Shown here piece by piece: positions 1-10,459 of a stretch of 64,000 nt of DNA (position 1 is its first letter; the number at the start of each line of letters is the position of its first letter). Source of the DNA: Azospirillum picis (GTDB lineage Bacteria; Pseudomonadota; Alphaproteobacteria; Azospirillales; Azospirillaceae); contig NZ_JAGINO010000028.1 in NCBI RefSeq assembly GCF_017876115.1, forward strand, positions 1 through 64,000, in the 5' to 3' direction. Under the pieces are notes generated by a model, which saw nothing but the letters and a program-made list of their open reading frames with translations, did not search any database and was not told the DNA's origin. A program made the translations under genes and the position numbers.

Positions 1-574
1 CACAGACGATCCTCGATTGTGCCAAGCCCCTTCCAGAACCAGCACCACCCAGGCCGCAACGGCTACCAACTGCCGCCGCCTGCGCATCCCTTCTCGATTT
101 CACGATCTACAATGTCCAAGATCCATCCCCGAACCAGACGCACCACCGGACCGGTAAACCGGTTCACGACGGTCTGCGTTTCTGATCGGAGGAGCGCCGA
201 CCGACCGGCCCGCGCTGGCAGGCAGCTTTTCTAGCTCTTTCAGTCGATAGGGTCAAGCCCTTTTTTCGACCGCTTCGCCGACTGGTCGGTAAAGCATTGA
301 ACCGGAACGCACCCACCCCCCATCGATCGGGGTACCCTGCCGCCGCCGCATCCTCTTTCGAGGTGCCGGCATCGGCCGAGGGGCGGGTGTATACGCAGCC
401 CCGCGCGCCTCGTCCAGCGGAAAATTATGCTGTTTTGAAAAATAGGCCCGGCAGCCGCGCGGGATTCACGGTGACGGTTATTTTCAAAACAATCCGCGCC
501 CCGTGGACTTGCGGGACGGCCTGGCAGCGGATCATACAGGGGCGCCCTGTCCTCCCGCCTCCTCATGATCGGCC
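1..574. other. No supported gene; region upstream of antiporter
   Basis: Open frames here have arginine/proline/serine-rich translations typical of non-coding frames in GC-rich DNA, and the longer ones run as shadows into the antiporter gene. I see no recognisable protein, no RNA gene and no convincing promoter. The 3' part presumably holds the antiporter promoter. Confidence 0.5.
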
Positions 575-2272
575 ATGCACGACCCGTCCCTCCTGCTCGA
601 CGTCCTTTTCCTGCTGCTTGCCGCCATCCTGGTGGTGCCCCTGTTCCAGGCGCTCCGCATCCCGGCCGTCCTCGGCTATCTGGTGGCCGGCGCCATCCTG
701 GGACCGCACACGCCCGGCCCCGTGGTCGACCTTGCGGTGCCGCAGGTCCTGTCGGAGTTCGGCGTGGTCTTCCTGCTCTTCGCGATCGGGCTGGAGCTGC
801 CGGTGTCGCGTCTGCGGGCGATGCGGCACTACATCTTCGGCCTCGGGCTGATGCAGGTCGGCCTGACCAGTGCGGCCATCGGCACCGCCGCCTGGATGTT
901 GGGCCTTGCGCCGGAGGCATCGATGATCATCGGCGGCATGCTTGCCTTCTCCTCGACGGCAACGGTGCTGAAACTGCTGGTCGAGCGTGGGGAAACGGTT
1001 GCCCGCTTCGGGCGCATCTCGGTTGCCGTGCTGATCTTCCAGGACTTGGCGGTGGTGCCGTTGCTGACGCTGTTGCCGCTGCTTGCCGATCCCGACGCCA
1101 GCATTCCGCTGGCGCTCGCCTTGGCCGGGGTCAAGGCGGTGGCGGCGATTCTCCTCATCATGCTGCTCGGCCGCTTCGTCGTCAGGCCGGCCTACCGCTT
1201 CATCGCCTCGGCCGGCAATCCTGAGCTGTTCACCGCAACCAACCTGTTCGTCGTGCTGGCGGTCGGCTGGCTGACCGCCGAGGCCGGCATGTCGATGGCG
1301 CTGGGCGCCTTCCTGGCCGGCATGCTCCTCGCCGATACGGCCTACCGCCATCAGGTCGAAGCGGACATCGAGCCTTTCCGCGGCCTGTTGCTCGGCCTGT
1401 TCTTCATGACCGTCGGCATGTCGCTCGATCTGCCGGCCATGCTGGAGGAAGCGCAGGCGATCGCCGCCCTGACCGCCGCCCTGCTGGTGGGCAAGAGCCT
1501 GCTGCTGTTCCTTCTCTGCCGCCTGTCGGGGCTCGGGGTGGCAACGTCGCTGCGCATCGGGCTCCTGCTGTCGCAGGGCGGCGAGTTCGCCTTCGTGCTG
1601 ATCGGCAAGGCCGTCGGGCTCGCCGTCCTGGACGGGCACACCGGCCTGCTGCTGTCCTCCTCCGTGGCGCTCAGCATGGCGGTGACGCCGGCCATCGGCG
1701 CACTGGCCCAGCGGCTGGCCCAGGCGATGGAGGCACGCATGGGCGCCGAGGCGTTCGGCATCGAGACGAGCGACCTGAAGAGCCATGTGCTGATCGCCGG
1801 CTACGGCCGGGTCGGCAAGGCGGTGGCCCGCCTCCTGACCGAGCATGACATCCCCTACGTCGCGCTGGACCTGGAGCCGCAGCGGATCGCCGCCGCCCGC
1901 GCCGACGGGCTCCCGGTCTATTACGGCGACGCCAGCCAGGCGAGCGTCCTGCGTGCCGCCGGCATCGAGCGGGCGCGCGCCGCCGTCATCACCCTCAACC
2001 GGCCAGAGGCCTCGCAACGGGCGGTCGAGGCGATCCACGACGCCGCGCCGTCCCTGCCGATCATCGCCCGCGCCCACGACCTCGGACAGAGCGCGACCCT
2101 GGTCGAGGCCGGCGCCAGCGCCATCGTGCCCGAAACCATGGAAGCCAGCCTGCAGCTCGCCGGCCTCGTCCTGCGCAGCGCGGGCATCGATGCCGCCGCC
2201 ATCGAGAGCAGCCTGAAATCCTGTCGCGACGGCAACTACGGCGCCTTGGCCGAGCTGGCGAGGAAGGACTGA
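575..2272 (+). CDS. CPA2-family monovalent cation:proton antiporter with RCK (TrkA-N) domain
   Basis: This is an inner-membrane cation/H+ exchanger of the KefB/KefC/YbaL class, 565 residues, close to the usual 560-600. Residues about 1-385 are a run of hydrophobic helices with family-typical stretches such as GYLVAGAILGPHTPG near the N-terminus and LLLSQGGEFAFVLIGKA around residue 330. Residues about 405-525 form a Rossmann RCK domain starting HVLIAGYGRVGKAVARLL, which in this family binds nucleotide and gates transport. No separate TrkA-C domain is evident, so it looks YbaL/KefC-like. The ATG at 575 gives the full first helix; no strong ribosome site is visible. The ion (K+ or Na+) and any glutathione control cannot be read from the sequence. 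It seems to be transcribed alone. Confidence 0.9.
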   Translation: MHDPSLLLDVLFLLLAAILVVPLFQALRIPAVLGYLVAGAILGPHTPGPVVDLAVPQVLSEFGVVFLLFAIGLELPVSRLRAMRHYIFGLGLMQVGLTSAAIGTAAWMLGLAPEASMIIGGMLAFSSTATVLKLLVERGETVARFGRISVAVLIFQDLAVVPLLTLLPLLADPDASIPLALALAGVKAVAAILLIMLLGRFVVRPAYRFIASAGNPELFTATNLFVVLAVGWLTAEAGMSMALGAFLAGMLLADTAYRHQVEADIEPFRGLLLGLFFMTVGMSLDLPAMLEEAQAIAALTAALLVGKSLLLFLLCRLSGLGVATSLRIGLLLSQGGEFAFVLIGKAVGLAVLDGHTGLLLSSSVALSMAVTPAIGALAQRLAQAMEARMGAEAFGIETSDLKSHVLIAGYGRVGKAVARLLTEHDIPYVALDLEPQRIAAARADGLPVYYGDASQASVLRAAGIERARAAVITLNRPEASQRAVEAIHDAAPSLPIIARAHDLGQSATLVEAGASAIVPETMEASLQLAGLVLRSAGIDAAAIESSLKSCRDGNYGALAELARKD

Positions 2273-2469
2273 GGCGGGCCGGTGCCGGATGAGGTTCGTT
2301 GGCGGTAGGACGGCAACGCACGGGAACACTCCCATCCGGCAGGTGGCCGGCAACGGCATGCCGGATGGGGGATCGCGGACGGATCCCGCAACCTTGCGTC
2401 GATCACCCTGTTGACGAAGGCGCGACAGCGACACGATGCAACAGACACGACACAAGGAACCGATCGACC

Positions 2470-2610
2470 ATGAACGGCCCCTCCCGGAAAGTAGGCACTG
2501 AACTCCCGAAGGCCGGCACCTCGCGGGGGCTCGGCCGGTCCAACATGTGGTGGATCCTCGGCGTGCTCGCCGTGATCGCCCTGCTGCTGCTGTTCTTCCC
2601 CACCTGGTGA
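2470..2610 (+). CDS. Small single-pass membrane protein (46 aa)
   Basis: The gene encodes 46 residues: a polar N-terminus of about 25 residues, then one hydrophobic segment (WWILGVLAVIALLLLFF), ending PTW. An AAGGAA ribosome site lies about 9 nt before the ATG, which chooses this start over earlier in-frame codons. It sits between the antiporter and the gene at 2649 and could be co-transcribed with the latter. Short proteins of this layout are common in alphaproteobacteria and mostly uncharacterised. I assign no function. Confidence 0.6.
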   Translation: MNGPSRKVGTELPKAGTSRGLGRSNMWWILGVLAVIALLLLFFPTW

Positions 2611-2648
2611 CGGCCGGTACCGGCAGCGAGAGGACGGCAGCATAAGCG

Positions 2649-4466
2649 ATGCTGGTCTACGGCGACCTGGAGTGCCACGAGGATCCGCAGGAGCGCATCC
2701 GACGCATCCGCTCCGGCCTTGCCACCATCCCGCCGGCGATGGGCTTCGGTACAAGGCCGACCGCTGCCGGCCATGGCGGGTTGGTGGCGCTTTTCATCGA
2801 AGCGGCGGAATTGGCCCAGGGGCTGGCCGATCACGGGTTCGAGGCGGCGGGGGAGGATGCCCCTACCCCGCTGCAGGATGCGGCGATGGCGCTCGTGATG
2901 GCCCTGGCGCTGCGGGTCGCCGCCTCCTGGAGCGCCTTCCCGGTGAACGGGGCCGCAGCGATGGCAGCCTTGGAGCGCCTCTCCCGCCTGTCCCTTCCCC
3001 CCCGCATCCGCATGCGCCGGGCCGAGGGCCACGCTTTCTACGCCCTCTACCCCGAAGCCTATCTGGCGGCGGCGAAGCGGCTGCCGCCGCGCTTCCACCA
3101 AGCCCCGACGATCATAGGCCTGCGCAGCATCGGCACCGGCCTGGCCGCCATGGCGGCGGTGGCGCTGAACGCTCCGCCGCCCGTCACCCTCCGGCCCACC
3201 GGTCACCCGTTCCGCCGCGAACTGCGCCTTTCGTCGGGCCTGCGCGCCTCCCTTCTCGCCGATCCCGATGCCCATTACGTCGTCGTCGACGAAGGCCCGG
3301 GCCTGTCCGGAAGCTCCTTCGGCGCAGTGGCCGACTGGCTGGAGGCGCAGGGCGTGGCGTCCGGCCGCATCGCATTCCTGCCGGGACACGGCGGCGACCT
3401 TGGGGACCGAGCCTCCGACGCCCACCGCCGGCGCTGGGCGCGCGCCGCCAGGCCGGTGGTTGCGTTCGAGGAGCTTTTCCGCTCCGCCGACGGCCCGTTC
3501 CCGCCGCTGGAGCAGTGGTTCGCCGACCGGCTCGGCCCCCCCGTCTCTCCATTGAAGAGCTTGTCGGGTGGGGCATGGCGGGCCTTCCACGACGCGTCCC
3601 CCCCGACCAATCCGCAGCAGGAGCGCCTGAAATTCCTGCTCCACACCGCCCAAGGGCGCTGGTTGCTGAAGTTCGCCGGACTCGGGCGGTCCGGCAAGGC
3701 GGTGCTGGAGCGCGCCCGTGCGCTGCATGAGGCGGGATTCACTCCCGAGCCGGTCGACCTGCGCCACGGCTTCCTGGCGGAGCGCTGGCTGGAGGATGCC
3801 CGGCCGCTGGCGGACGCTCCGCCCGATGCCCTGCCACATCTTGCCGCCTACCTGTGCTTCCGCGCCCGCCATTTCCCGGCCGTCGGCGAGGCCGGAGCAG
3901 GCCTGCGCGACCTCCTGGCGATGGCGCGCACCAACATCGCGGAAGCGATGGGCGACGATGCGGCGAGCGCGCTCGACCGCTGGGAGCCGGACCTGATCGA
4001 CGACCTTGCGGCCGCCCGCACCCCCGTCGTCACCGACAACCGCTTGCACCTGTGGGAATGGCTGCGGCTGCCGGACGGCCGGCTGGTAAAGACCGATGCC
4101 CTCGACCATGCAGCCGCCCATGACCTGATCGGCTGCCAGGATATTGCCTGGGACGTCGCCGGTGCCATCGTCGAATTCGGCCTGACGCCCGCGCAGGCCG
4201 ATGCTCTCTGCATCAGCGTCCGCCGCGAGGTGCCGCTCGACCTGCGGCTTCTGGAGGTCTGCCTCCCCTGCTACATCGCGTTCCAGATCGGTTACTGGAC
4301 CTTTGCCGCCGCCTTAGACGAGGGGGCCGCCGCGCAACGGCTGCGCTACGAGCAGCAGTGGCGCCACCGGATGGCAGAAGCGGTTTCACCCGTTCCGGCG
4401 GTTCAGTCCGCTTACGCCGCCCAGCGCGGCGAGCCGCCGGCATCCTGCGGTGCCGACGTCTGCTGA
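2649..4466 (+). CDS. Unknown protein with phosphoribosyltransferase-like segment and kinase-like C-terminal half
   Basis: This is a 605-residue soluble protein. Around residues 211-224 the segment VVVDEGPGLSGSSF resembles the PRPP-binding loop of type I phosphoribosyltransferases (hydrophobic strand, acidic pair, Gly/Ser turn). The part before it would be the rest of that fold. The C-terminal half contains WLLKFAGLGRSGKAVLERA, a later LIGCQDIAWDVAGAIVEF, and a histidine/aspartate pattern reminiscent of phosphotransferase folds of the aminoglycoside-kinase type, but the match is weak. A fusion of PRTase-like and kinase-like domains would fit nucleotide or stress metabolism; that is inference. 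It may form a unit with the DUF3891 gene downstream. Confidence 0.6.
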   Translation: MLVYGDLECHEDPQERIRRIRSGLATIPPAMGFGTRPTAAGHGGLVALFIEAAELAQGLADHGFEAAGEDAPTPLQDAAMALVMALALRVAASWSAFPVNGAAAMAALERLSRLSLPPRIRMRRAEGHAFYALYPEAYLAAAKRLPPRFHQAPTIIGLRSIGTGLAAMAAVALNAPPPVTLRPTGHPFRRELRLSSGLRASLLADPDAHYVVVDEGPGLSGSSFGAVADWLEAQGVASGRIAFLPGHGGDLGDRASDAHRRRWARAARPVVAFEELFRSADGPFPPLEQWFADRLGPPVSPLKSLSGGAWRAFHDASPPTNPQQERLKFLLHTAQGRWLLKFAGLGRSGKAVLERARALHEAGFTPEPVDLRHGFLAERWLEDARPLADAPPDALPHLAAYLCFRARHFPAVGEAGAGLRDLLAMARTNIAEAMGDDAASALDRWEPDLIDDLAAARTPVVTDNRLHLWEWLRLPDGRLVKTDALDHAAAHDLIGCQDIAWDVAGAIVEFGLTPAQADALCISVRREVPLDLRLLEVCLPCYIAFQIGYWTFAAALDEGAAAQRLRYEQQWRHRMAEAVSPVPAVQSAYAAQRGEPPASCGADVC

Positions 4467-4607
4467 CCTGCAACCACGCCTTCCGGGGTGTACCATGGGC
4501 AATGCCGGCTGCTGGGCCGCCAGCGGAGCCGATGACCAGGGTGGGGCTGGAAGCGATGGCGCCCGCCGGATGCAACCCCATTCCCGACCAGATGCCGGAG
4601 GACCGAC

Positions 4608-5459
4608 ATGCTGTTCCGCCAGGACCGCCAAGACCCGGACACCGTCATCGCCATTCCGCAGCCGAGCCACGCTTGGCTCGCGGGACAACTGCTGCGGGCC
4701 TGGGGGAACGACGCCTTCGATCCGCCCTCGCCCCGCGAAGAGGTCTGCCTGGGCGCCGAGTTGCACGACATCGGCTGGTTGTCCTGGGAAGCCGCGCCGA
4801 CGCTGAACCCCGACACCGGCCGCCCGCATGGCTTCCAGGATCTGGGTCCGGAAATCCACACCGGCTTGTGGCGCGACGGCGTGCGCCGCGCGCTTGCCTT
4901 CGGGCGCTACCCGGCCCTGCTGGTGTCGCTGCATGCCGACACGATCTACACCCGCTTCTACGACTTCGACAGGGCCGAGCCGCAGGAAGCGGCGCTGGTC
5001 CGCCGCTTCCTCGACGAGCAGCACCACTTCCAGCAGGGCTGCCTGGAGGCCCTTGCAGACCCGCGCCATGCCGGTTTCGCGACCGCCGAGACGGCGGACC
5101 GCAACCGGCTGTTCGTCGCGGCAGTCGACTGGATGTCGCTGAACATCTGCTGGGGCGTGCGGGAGGTGGTGCCCATCCGCGACGTGCCGGCGGCGGGCGG
5201 ACGCCAGGCGGAGTTGCGGCTCGGCCCCGTCATGGGCGAAGACGCCGACGGCTGCCGTTCCGGAGGCATCGGAAGAGATGCCGGCGAGGCGCTGTGGCTC
5301 GACCCCTGGCCTTTCGCCGGCGACCGGGTCGAGGTGCTCTGCGAAGGCCGCCGCCTGCGCGGCCGCTTCGAGGACGAGACTGCGATGCGGCAGGCGTTGG
5401 ACAGCGCTCAGTCTGTCACCATTACGGCGGTGCTGACGCCGCGGCCGGGCGGCTCCTGA
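4608..5459 (+). CDS. DUF3891 family protein
   Basis: The 283-residue product fits the DUF3891 family. It has an N-terminal Q-x-SHAWLAGQLLRAWG motif, then CLGAELHDIGW around residues 46-56 and SLHADTIYTRFYD around 100-112. The spaced histidine/aspartate residues resemble an HD-type metal site, but no activity has been established that I can cite. The ATG at 4608 follows GGAGG closely (about 4598-4602), which supports the start. It lies 140 nt after the PRTase-like gene on the same strand and converges on the histidine kinase gene. Confidence 0.75.
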   Translation: MLFRQDRQDPDTVIAIPQPSHAWLAGQLLRAWGNDAFDPPSPREEVCLGAELHDIGWLSWEAAPTLNPDTGRPHGFQDLGPEIHTGLWRDGVRRALAFGRYPALLVSLHADTIYTRFYDFDRAEPQEAALVRRFLDEQHHFQQGCLEALADPRHAGFATAETADRNRLFVAAVDWMSLNICWGVREVVPIRDVPAAGGRQAELRLGPVMGEDADGCRSGGIGRDAGEALWLDPWPFAGDRVEVLCEGRRLRGRFEDETAMRQALDSAQSVTITAVLTPRPGGS

Positions 5460-5508
5460 CGGCGGGAGCGATGGAAGAACGCCCGCCCAGACGGCCGCGG
5501 TCCCGGCC

Positions 5509-8500
5509 TCATCCCCCGCCCGGCGCCCCCGCTTCGCTTTCCCGCAGTGCCGGCGGAAGCGCTGGCGGCGGAAACGTTGGCGGCGGAGCGGCGAGCAGGG
5601 TCTCGTGCAGCGCCTGCAGAAGGGCGTCGATCCGGTAAGGTTTGGACAGCAGGCGAATCCCCTCCGTCCGCGCGACGTCCTCGCTGTAGCCGGTGGTGAG
5701 CACCACCGGCAGGCCGGGCCGGGCCGCCACCGCCTCGCGGCAGAGGTCGACGCCGTTCAGGCGCCCCGGCATCACCACGTCCGAGAAAAGCAGATCGATC
5801 TGGACGCCGGCCGCCAGAAGCGCCAGCGCCTCGTCCGCCGTCGATGCGCGCAGCACGGTCCAGCCGGCGTCATCCAGCGCGGCGGCGACGGCGGAGGCGA
5901 CCACCGGATCATCCTCCACCATCAGCACGCGGGCACCGCCGGCGAGCGGTGCGGCCGCATGATCCACTGCGGCGGAAGCCCTGGGAGCATCCTCCGAAAC
6001 CCTGAGCAGCAAGGTGATGGTGGTGCCGGCGCCCGGCTTGCTGTCGATCCAGACGGTGCCTCCCGCCTGGCGGGCAAGCCCGTACACCTGTGCAAGCCCC
6101 AGCCCGGATCCTTTTCCGACCTCCTTGGTGGTGAAGAAGGGATCGAAGGCCTTCGCCAGGACGTCGGGCGGCATGCCGCACCCGCTGTCGGTGACCGACA
6201 GCCTGACGAAGTCGCCTTCCAGCCCGGCGGCCTCCGGCTGCGGCGGGGTGCCGGGACCCAAGGTCACGTTGGCCGCGTCGATCACCAGACGGCCGCCATC
6301 CGGCATGGCGTCCCGGGCGTTCACCGCCAGGTTGATCAGGGCCAGTTCGAACTGCGTCGGGTCGACCTCGATCGCGCGCAGACCAGGGGCGAAGCGGGTC
6401 TCCAGCCGGATATCGGCACGCAGCGCGCGCTCCAGCAGGCCGGACATCGCCAACACGCGGTCGCGCAGGTCGATGGGTTCTGGGCGCAGGCTGCCGCTGC
6501 GGGCGAAGCCCATCAGTTGCTGCACCAGCTTGCCGCCACGCTCAACCGCCTGGATGCCGGCCTCCAGCAGCGGCTTCACGCGCGGCTCGGCACTGCGGCG
6601 CCCGATCATCGTCAGGCAACTGCTGAGGGCCTGCAGCAGATTGTTGAAATCGTGGGCGACCCCGCCGGTAAGCTGGCCGACCGCCTCCATCTTCTGCGCA
6701 TGGCGCAACTGGTCCTCGGCCCGCCGCAGCGCCGCGGCGGCGTCCTTGCGCGCCGTGACGTCGCGGCCGACGGCATGGATGAAGCGCTCATCGGGAACCG
6801 CGGTCCAGGAAATCCAGCGGTAGGAACCGTCCTTGTGCCGGTAGCGGTTCTCGAACCGCATGGTGGTCAGCCCGGCTCCCAGGCGCCCGACCTCCGTCCG
6901 CGTCGCCTCGATGTCGTCGGGATGGACGAGATCGATGAACGCGGCCCCTTCCAGATCTTCCGCCGACCATCCGAGCAGGGATGTCCAGGCCGGGTTGACC
7001 GCCGTCACGACGCCGTCGAAGCGTGCCACAAGCATGATGTCGGTGGACAGGCGCCACATGCGGTCGCGATCGGCGGTCCGCTCCGCCACGCGCTGCTCCA
7101 GCGTGGCATTCAGTTCGCGCAGCGCCTCTTCCGCCGACTTGCGGTCGGTGATGTCATAGCAGACGCCGAGGACCCTGGTCCCGGCCTCCCCCTCCTGCGC
7201 CCGCGTGGAACTGTCGCCGGTCGTGGCCTGGGTCGTGGCCTGGCCACGCCGGGCGATCCAGCGCATCTCTCCCTCATCCGGCCGAATGATGCGGTATTCG
7301 ATGTACCCCATCCCATCGGTCGGCACCCTGCCGCCCTGAAGCGTGGTCAGCCGCGGCCGGTCCTGGGGATGGATCAGTTCGACCAGTTCGGCCAACGGCA
7401 CGAGCGGTCGCGGCGCGATGCCCCACAACCGGCAGAATTCCGGCGAAACCGCCAGGAAGCCGTCCCCCCGCAATTCGAAGGTGCCGATTCCGCCCGCCTC
7501 CTGCGCAACGCGGAGCCGCTCCTCGCTTTGGCGGCGGGCCTCCTCCGCCTGCCTGGCTTCGGTGACATCGCTGCCCTGGACGAAGATCCCGGCGACCCTG
7601 CCGTCCGCGTCGCGGATCGGCTGCATCACGAAGGTGACGAACCGCTCTTCCGCCTTCCCGCCGGGATGCCGCGTCAGCCGGACCGGCATGGCATGACCGA
7701 CATAGGGCTCTCCGGTGGCGAAGACGTGGTCGGCCAGTTCGAAGAAGCCCTGCCCGTCGATATCGGGAAACGCCTCGCGCAACGGCCTGCCGATGATGTC
7801 GCGCCGGCCTACGAGATCGAAATAGGCGTCGTTCGCCATCTCGTAGACATGGTCGGCGCCGCGCCAGACATACATGAAGCCGGGAGCCTGACGGAACAGC
7901 TCGCGCAGGCGCCGGCCTTCCGCCTGGAGATGCTGGTTGGCGCGGCGCAGGTCGGCCTCGGCCTGCACGCGCTCCAGCGCCGACCATGTGCGCTCCGCCA
8001 CCTCCATCGCCAGTTCGATCTCGTCGTCGCGCCAGTGCCGCGGAGCAAGGTCGTGGACGTAGAGCACCGCCACCATCCTGCCCAGCTTGACCAGGCTGAC
8101 CGTGATGGAGGAATGGCACTCCGGGTCACCGAAGGGAACCAGACGGCCATGGGCCGCGGTCCTCGGATCGCTGCAGGAGTCGGCGATGGCCAGCGCCTCC
8201 CCCCGCCGCAGCGCCGACAGCAGGTCCGGCGCGACCGCCGTCAGGTCATGCGTGCCGGCGTCGGGCTGGACCGTCCCGTCGCTCCAGCTCAGCATCGTGG
8301 CGACCCGCCCCTCGGCCTGATCGACGACGCCGTAGCCGACGCGCCTGGCACCGAGATACCGGCCCAGCGCCTCCTCCGCGGCGGTCACCACCTCCAGCGG
8401 GTCGGACAGTTCGCGAAGCCGCTGCTCCAGTTCGACGTGGAAGGCCATGCGCTGTTTGGCCAGCACGGAGGCGGTGGTCTCGATCACCGCGCAGAAAACG

Positions 8501-8958
8501 CCCGCCACGACCCCGGCGTCATCGGCAAGCGGAGTGTAGGAGAAGGTGAAATACGCATCCTCCCGATAGCCGTAGCGCTCCAGCGGCACCAGCAGATCCT
8601 CGTGCCACAGCGCCTCGCCGGCATAGGCGCTGCCGACCAGCAGCGATACCTGCGGCCAGGCATCAGACCAGATCCGGGCCATCGGGCGGCCCAGCGCCTC
8701 CGGATGCCGAGGGCCGAGAATGGGGGGATAGGCATCGTTGTAGAGGAAGGTGACCTCCGGCCCCCAGCCGATGAACATCGCCTGCCGCGACCGCAACATC
8801 AGGGCAACCGCGGCCCGCAGGCTCTGCGGCCATGTCTCCGGCACCCCGAGCGGCGTCGCGGCCCAATCATGGGCACGCATCCGCCGGCTCATCTCGCCGT
8901 CACCCGGGAAAACGGAGGCGATCGCGGGATCCTGCGAAGGATCGGACGGCGGGGTCAT
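5509..8958 (-). CDS. PAS/GAF hybrid sensor histidine kinase with C-terminal receiver
   Basis: This is an 1149-residue cytosolic-looking hybrid kinase with no clear membrane segment. In order it has a PAS-like domain (about 35-160), a GAF domain (about 170-330), three PAS/PAC modules (about 345-720), a HisKA domain with phospho-acceptor His near 768 in [10 protein letters not shown], and an HATPase_c domain with [14 protein letters not shown] (N box) and [13 protein letters not shown] (G box). A receiver domain follows with DVVMPG around residue 1060 and a K-P pair near the end. The HDFNNL pattern places it in the HWE-unlike, NtrB/CckA-like kinase class that often feeds a phosphorelay. The ligand sensed by GAF/PAS is unknown. 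The nearest downstream gene is convergent, so it is monocistronic here and its response partner is elsewhere. Confidence 0.92.
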   Translation of the reverse strand: MTPPSDPSQDPAIASVFPGDGEMSRRMRAHDWAATPLGVPETWPQSLRAAVALMLRSRQAMFIGWGPEVTFLYNDAYPPILGPRHPEALGRPMARIWSDAWPQVSLLVGSAYAGEALWHEDLLVPLERYGYREDAYFTFSYTPLADDAGVVAGVFCAVIETTASVLAKQRMAFHVELEQRLRELSDPLEVVTAAEEALGRYLGARRVGYGVVDQAEGRVATMLSWSDGTVQPDAGTHDLTAVAPDLLSALRRGEALAIADSCSDPRTAAHGRLVPFGDPECHSSITVSLVKLGRMVAVLYVHDLAPRHWRDDEIELAMEVAERTWSALERVQAEADLRRANQHLQAEGRRLRELFRQAPGFMYVWRGADHVYEMANDAYFDLVGRRDIIGRPLREAFPDIDGQGFFELADHVFATGEPYVGHAMPVRLTRHPGGKAEERFVTFVMQPIRDADGRVAGIFVQGSDVTEARQAEEARRQSEERLRVAQEAGGIGTFELRGDGFLAVSPEFCRLWGIAPRPLVPLAELVELIHPQDRPRLTTLQGGRVPTDGMGYIEYRIIRPDEGEMRWIARRGQATTQATTGDSSTRAQEGEAGTRVLGVCYDITDRKSAEEALRELNATLEQRVAERTADRDRMWRLSTDIMLVARFDGVVTAVNPAWTSLLGWSAEDLEGAAFIDLVHPDDIEATRTEVGRLGAGLTTMRFENRYRHKDGSYRWISWTAVPDERFIHAVGRDVTARKDAAAALRRAEDQLRHAQKMEAVGQLTGGVAHDFNNLLQALSSCLTMIGRRSAEPRVKPLLEAGIQAVERGGKLVQQLMGFARSGSLRPEPIDLRDRVLAMSGLLERALRADIRLETRFAPGLRAIEVDPTQFELALINLAVNARDAMPDGGRLVIDAANVTLGPGTPPQPEAAGLEGDFVRLSVTDSGCGMPPDVLAKAFDPFFTTKEVGKGSGLGLAQVYGLARQAGGTVWIDSKPGAGTTITLLLRVSEDAPRASAAVDHAAAPLAGGARVLMVEDDPVVASAVAAALDDAGWTVLRASTADEALALLAAGVQIDLLFSDVVMPGRLNGVDLCREAVAARPGLPVVLTTGYSEDVARTEGIRLLSKPYRIDALLQALHETLLAAPPPTFPPPALPPALRESEAGAPGGG

Positions 8959-9265
8959 CGGCGGGAAGCGGAGAAAGCGGATATCCTATGGCCTTGAACG
9001 TCCATCGAATGCCGGTGGCTCGGTGAGTTGCAGAGTGCGGGATTATCACATGGCCTCTTGCCGGCTGTAGCTGACCGATCGACCTATGGATTGCAGCCAT
9101 ATGGGCGCGGAACGCCCTGCGACCGTCACCCGGCCGCGGCCCGTCCTGCCGTCCGCGCGCTCCCATGCCTAGGAAGGACGCGCAGCCGGGCGGGCGGCGG
9201 TTTCCTTTCCAATTCGGCGGCGCCTGTGCATCCTTGCCACCACCTTACCGGAACCGGATGCCGAC
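8959..9265. other. Divergent intergenic region
   Basis: This 307-nt gap separates the leftward kinase gene from the rightward HAD gene, so both promoters should lie here. I see no convincing coding frame, hairpin or recognisable operator. Confidence 0.4.
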
Positions 9266-9931
9266 ATGACCCTGCCCTGCACCGCCGTCCTGTTCGATTT
9301 CGATGGCGTCATCGTCGAGTCGAACGCGATCAAGCTGACGGCCTTCCTCGCCCTCTATTCCGGATCCGGACGCGACGTGGAGCACGCGATCGCCGACTTC
9401 TACCACCGCAACGGCGGGCTGCCGCGCGAACGCATGCTCCACCATTTCGATCAGGTGCTGCTGGGCCGGCCACGCGACGACGCGCGGGTGCGGGAGATGG
9501 CGCTACGGGTCGGCGCGATGGTGGAAGACGCGGTCTCCGCCTGCCCGGAGGTGCCGGGCGCACTCTCCTTCATCCGCCGCCACAGTGCCGCAAGGCCGCT
9601 GTTCATCGCTTCGGGTACGCCGGAACCGGAGTTGCGGCGGATCGTCGACCGCCGCGGCTGGTCGCCGCTGTTCGCAGAAGTGGCCGGCAGCCCGCGGCAC
9701 AAGACCGATGTGGTCGCCGACCTGATCGCCCGCCACCGCCTGGAGGCCAGCCGCAGCGTCTTCGTGGGCGACGCCCTGACCGACCTGGAGGCCGCCGAGG
9801 CCAACGGCCTTGCCTTCATCGGCATCGTGCGTCCGGGGGCGGAAAACGTCTTCCCGCCCGGCACCCGCATCGAACCCGACCTCGCCGCCCTCGACACCGC
9901 CATCATGGACGCCGTCGGCTTCAGCAACTGA
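9266..9931 (+). CDS. HAD-superfamily subfamily IA phosphatase
   Basis: The 221-residue protein is a haloacid-dehalogenase-type phosphohydrolase. Motif I is VLFDFDGVIVES at residues 7-18, with the nucleophile Asp and acid/base Asp two apart. A small helical cap follows. Motif II is the FIASGTPE segment (about residue 113), the motif III lysine is in RHKTDVV, and motif IV is VFVGDALTDLEAA around 160. The layout matches phosphoglycolate phosphatase and beta-phosphoglucomutase relatives, and sequence alone does not fix the substrate. Nearby galM and pyk suggest, weakly, a sugar-phosphate substrate. Confidence 0.85.
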   Translation: MTLPCTAVLFDFDGVIVESNAIKLTAFLALYSGSGRDVEHAIADFYHRNGGLPRERMLHHFDQVLLGRPRDDARVREMALRVGAMVEDAVSACPEVPGALSFIRRHSAARPLFIASGTPEPELRRIVDRRGWSPLFAEVAGSPRHKTDVVADLIARHRLEASRSVFVGDALTDLEAAEANGLAFIGIVRPGAENVFPPGTRIEPDLAALDTAIMDAVGFSN

Positions 9932-10403
9932 CCGATGTGCGCAGCCGGCAACGTCGCAGGCATCCGCCCGCACCACTGCCGGCGCGCTCGCGCAGCGGAC
10001 GGTTCCCGGCGCGGCGGGATGACGGACAATCAAGGAGCCCTGCCGTCCTTGACTGGACCGGTGACGGGGCCGCGACACGCCATTGCCTGTTGCAGGACCG
10101 CTGCGCCAGGGCGCGCTTCAGTCGAACGCTCGACACCTGCAGGACTTGCCTTGCGCCGTGCGTGCCTCGTCCTGGCGCCACGATTGTGCCGCGATGGACT
10201 CATGGGCCCGTTCTGCGGGCTTCGACCGCGCCGGCCCGCCGATCATTCTTCCAACATTCCCTGTCTTCTTGTGAAGGGCAGGCATTTCGCGCCATGCAGC
10301 GCTGGAGTGATCGACGCACCATTGCGGCAGCCGCCCCTTCCCCCAATTCCCCGGCGCCGCTGCGGCAAACTGTCCGTCATCCCTTGCACACCCCCGAACC
10401 GGT
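9932..10403. other. Intergenic region, nothing recognised
   Basis: About 470 nt follow the HAD gene without a convincing gene. Frames on both strands are Arg/Pro/Ser-rich shadows. No strong terminator hairpin with a T run was found. Confidence 0.4.
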
Positions 10404-10433
10404 TTGCCAGCACCTCTAATATATTAGTATAAT
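10404..10433 (+). promoter_or_regulatory. Candidate sigma70-type promoter for the galM region
   Basis: TTGCCA (about 10404-10409) and TATAAT (about 10428-10433) are separated by 18 nt. The short AT-rich patch stands out sharply in GC-rich surroundings and lies just before the small ORF at 10460 and galM at 10571. The matches are strong for a vegetative promoter, but the start site is inferred. Confidence 0.55.
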
Positions 10434-10459
10434 AATCCCGTTGCTTCCAATGAAGGCGC

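Noticed and set aside
563-2455. Long minus-strand frame over the antiporter gene (630 aa)
   Set aside because: It is the reverse-frame shadow of a real membrane protein gene; its translation is Arg/Gln/Gly/Asp-rich, with no recognisable domain, and it spans an intergenic region.
5605-8997. 1130-aa plus-strand frame over the hybrid kinase gene
   Set aside because: Same GC-rich antisense effect. The minus frame has clear PAS, HisKA, HATPase and receiver motifs, the plus frame none.
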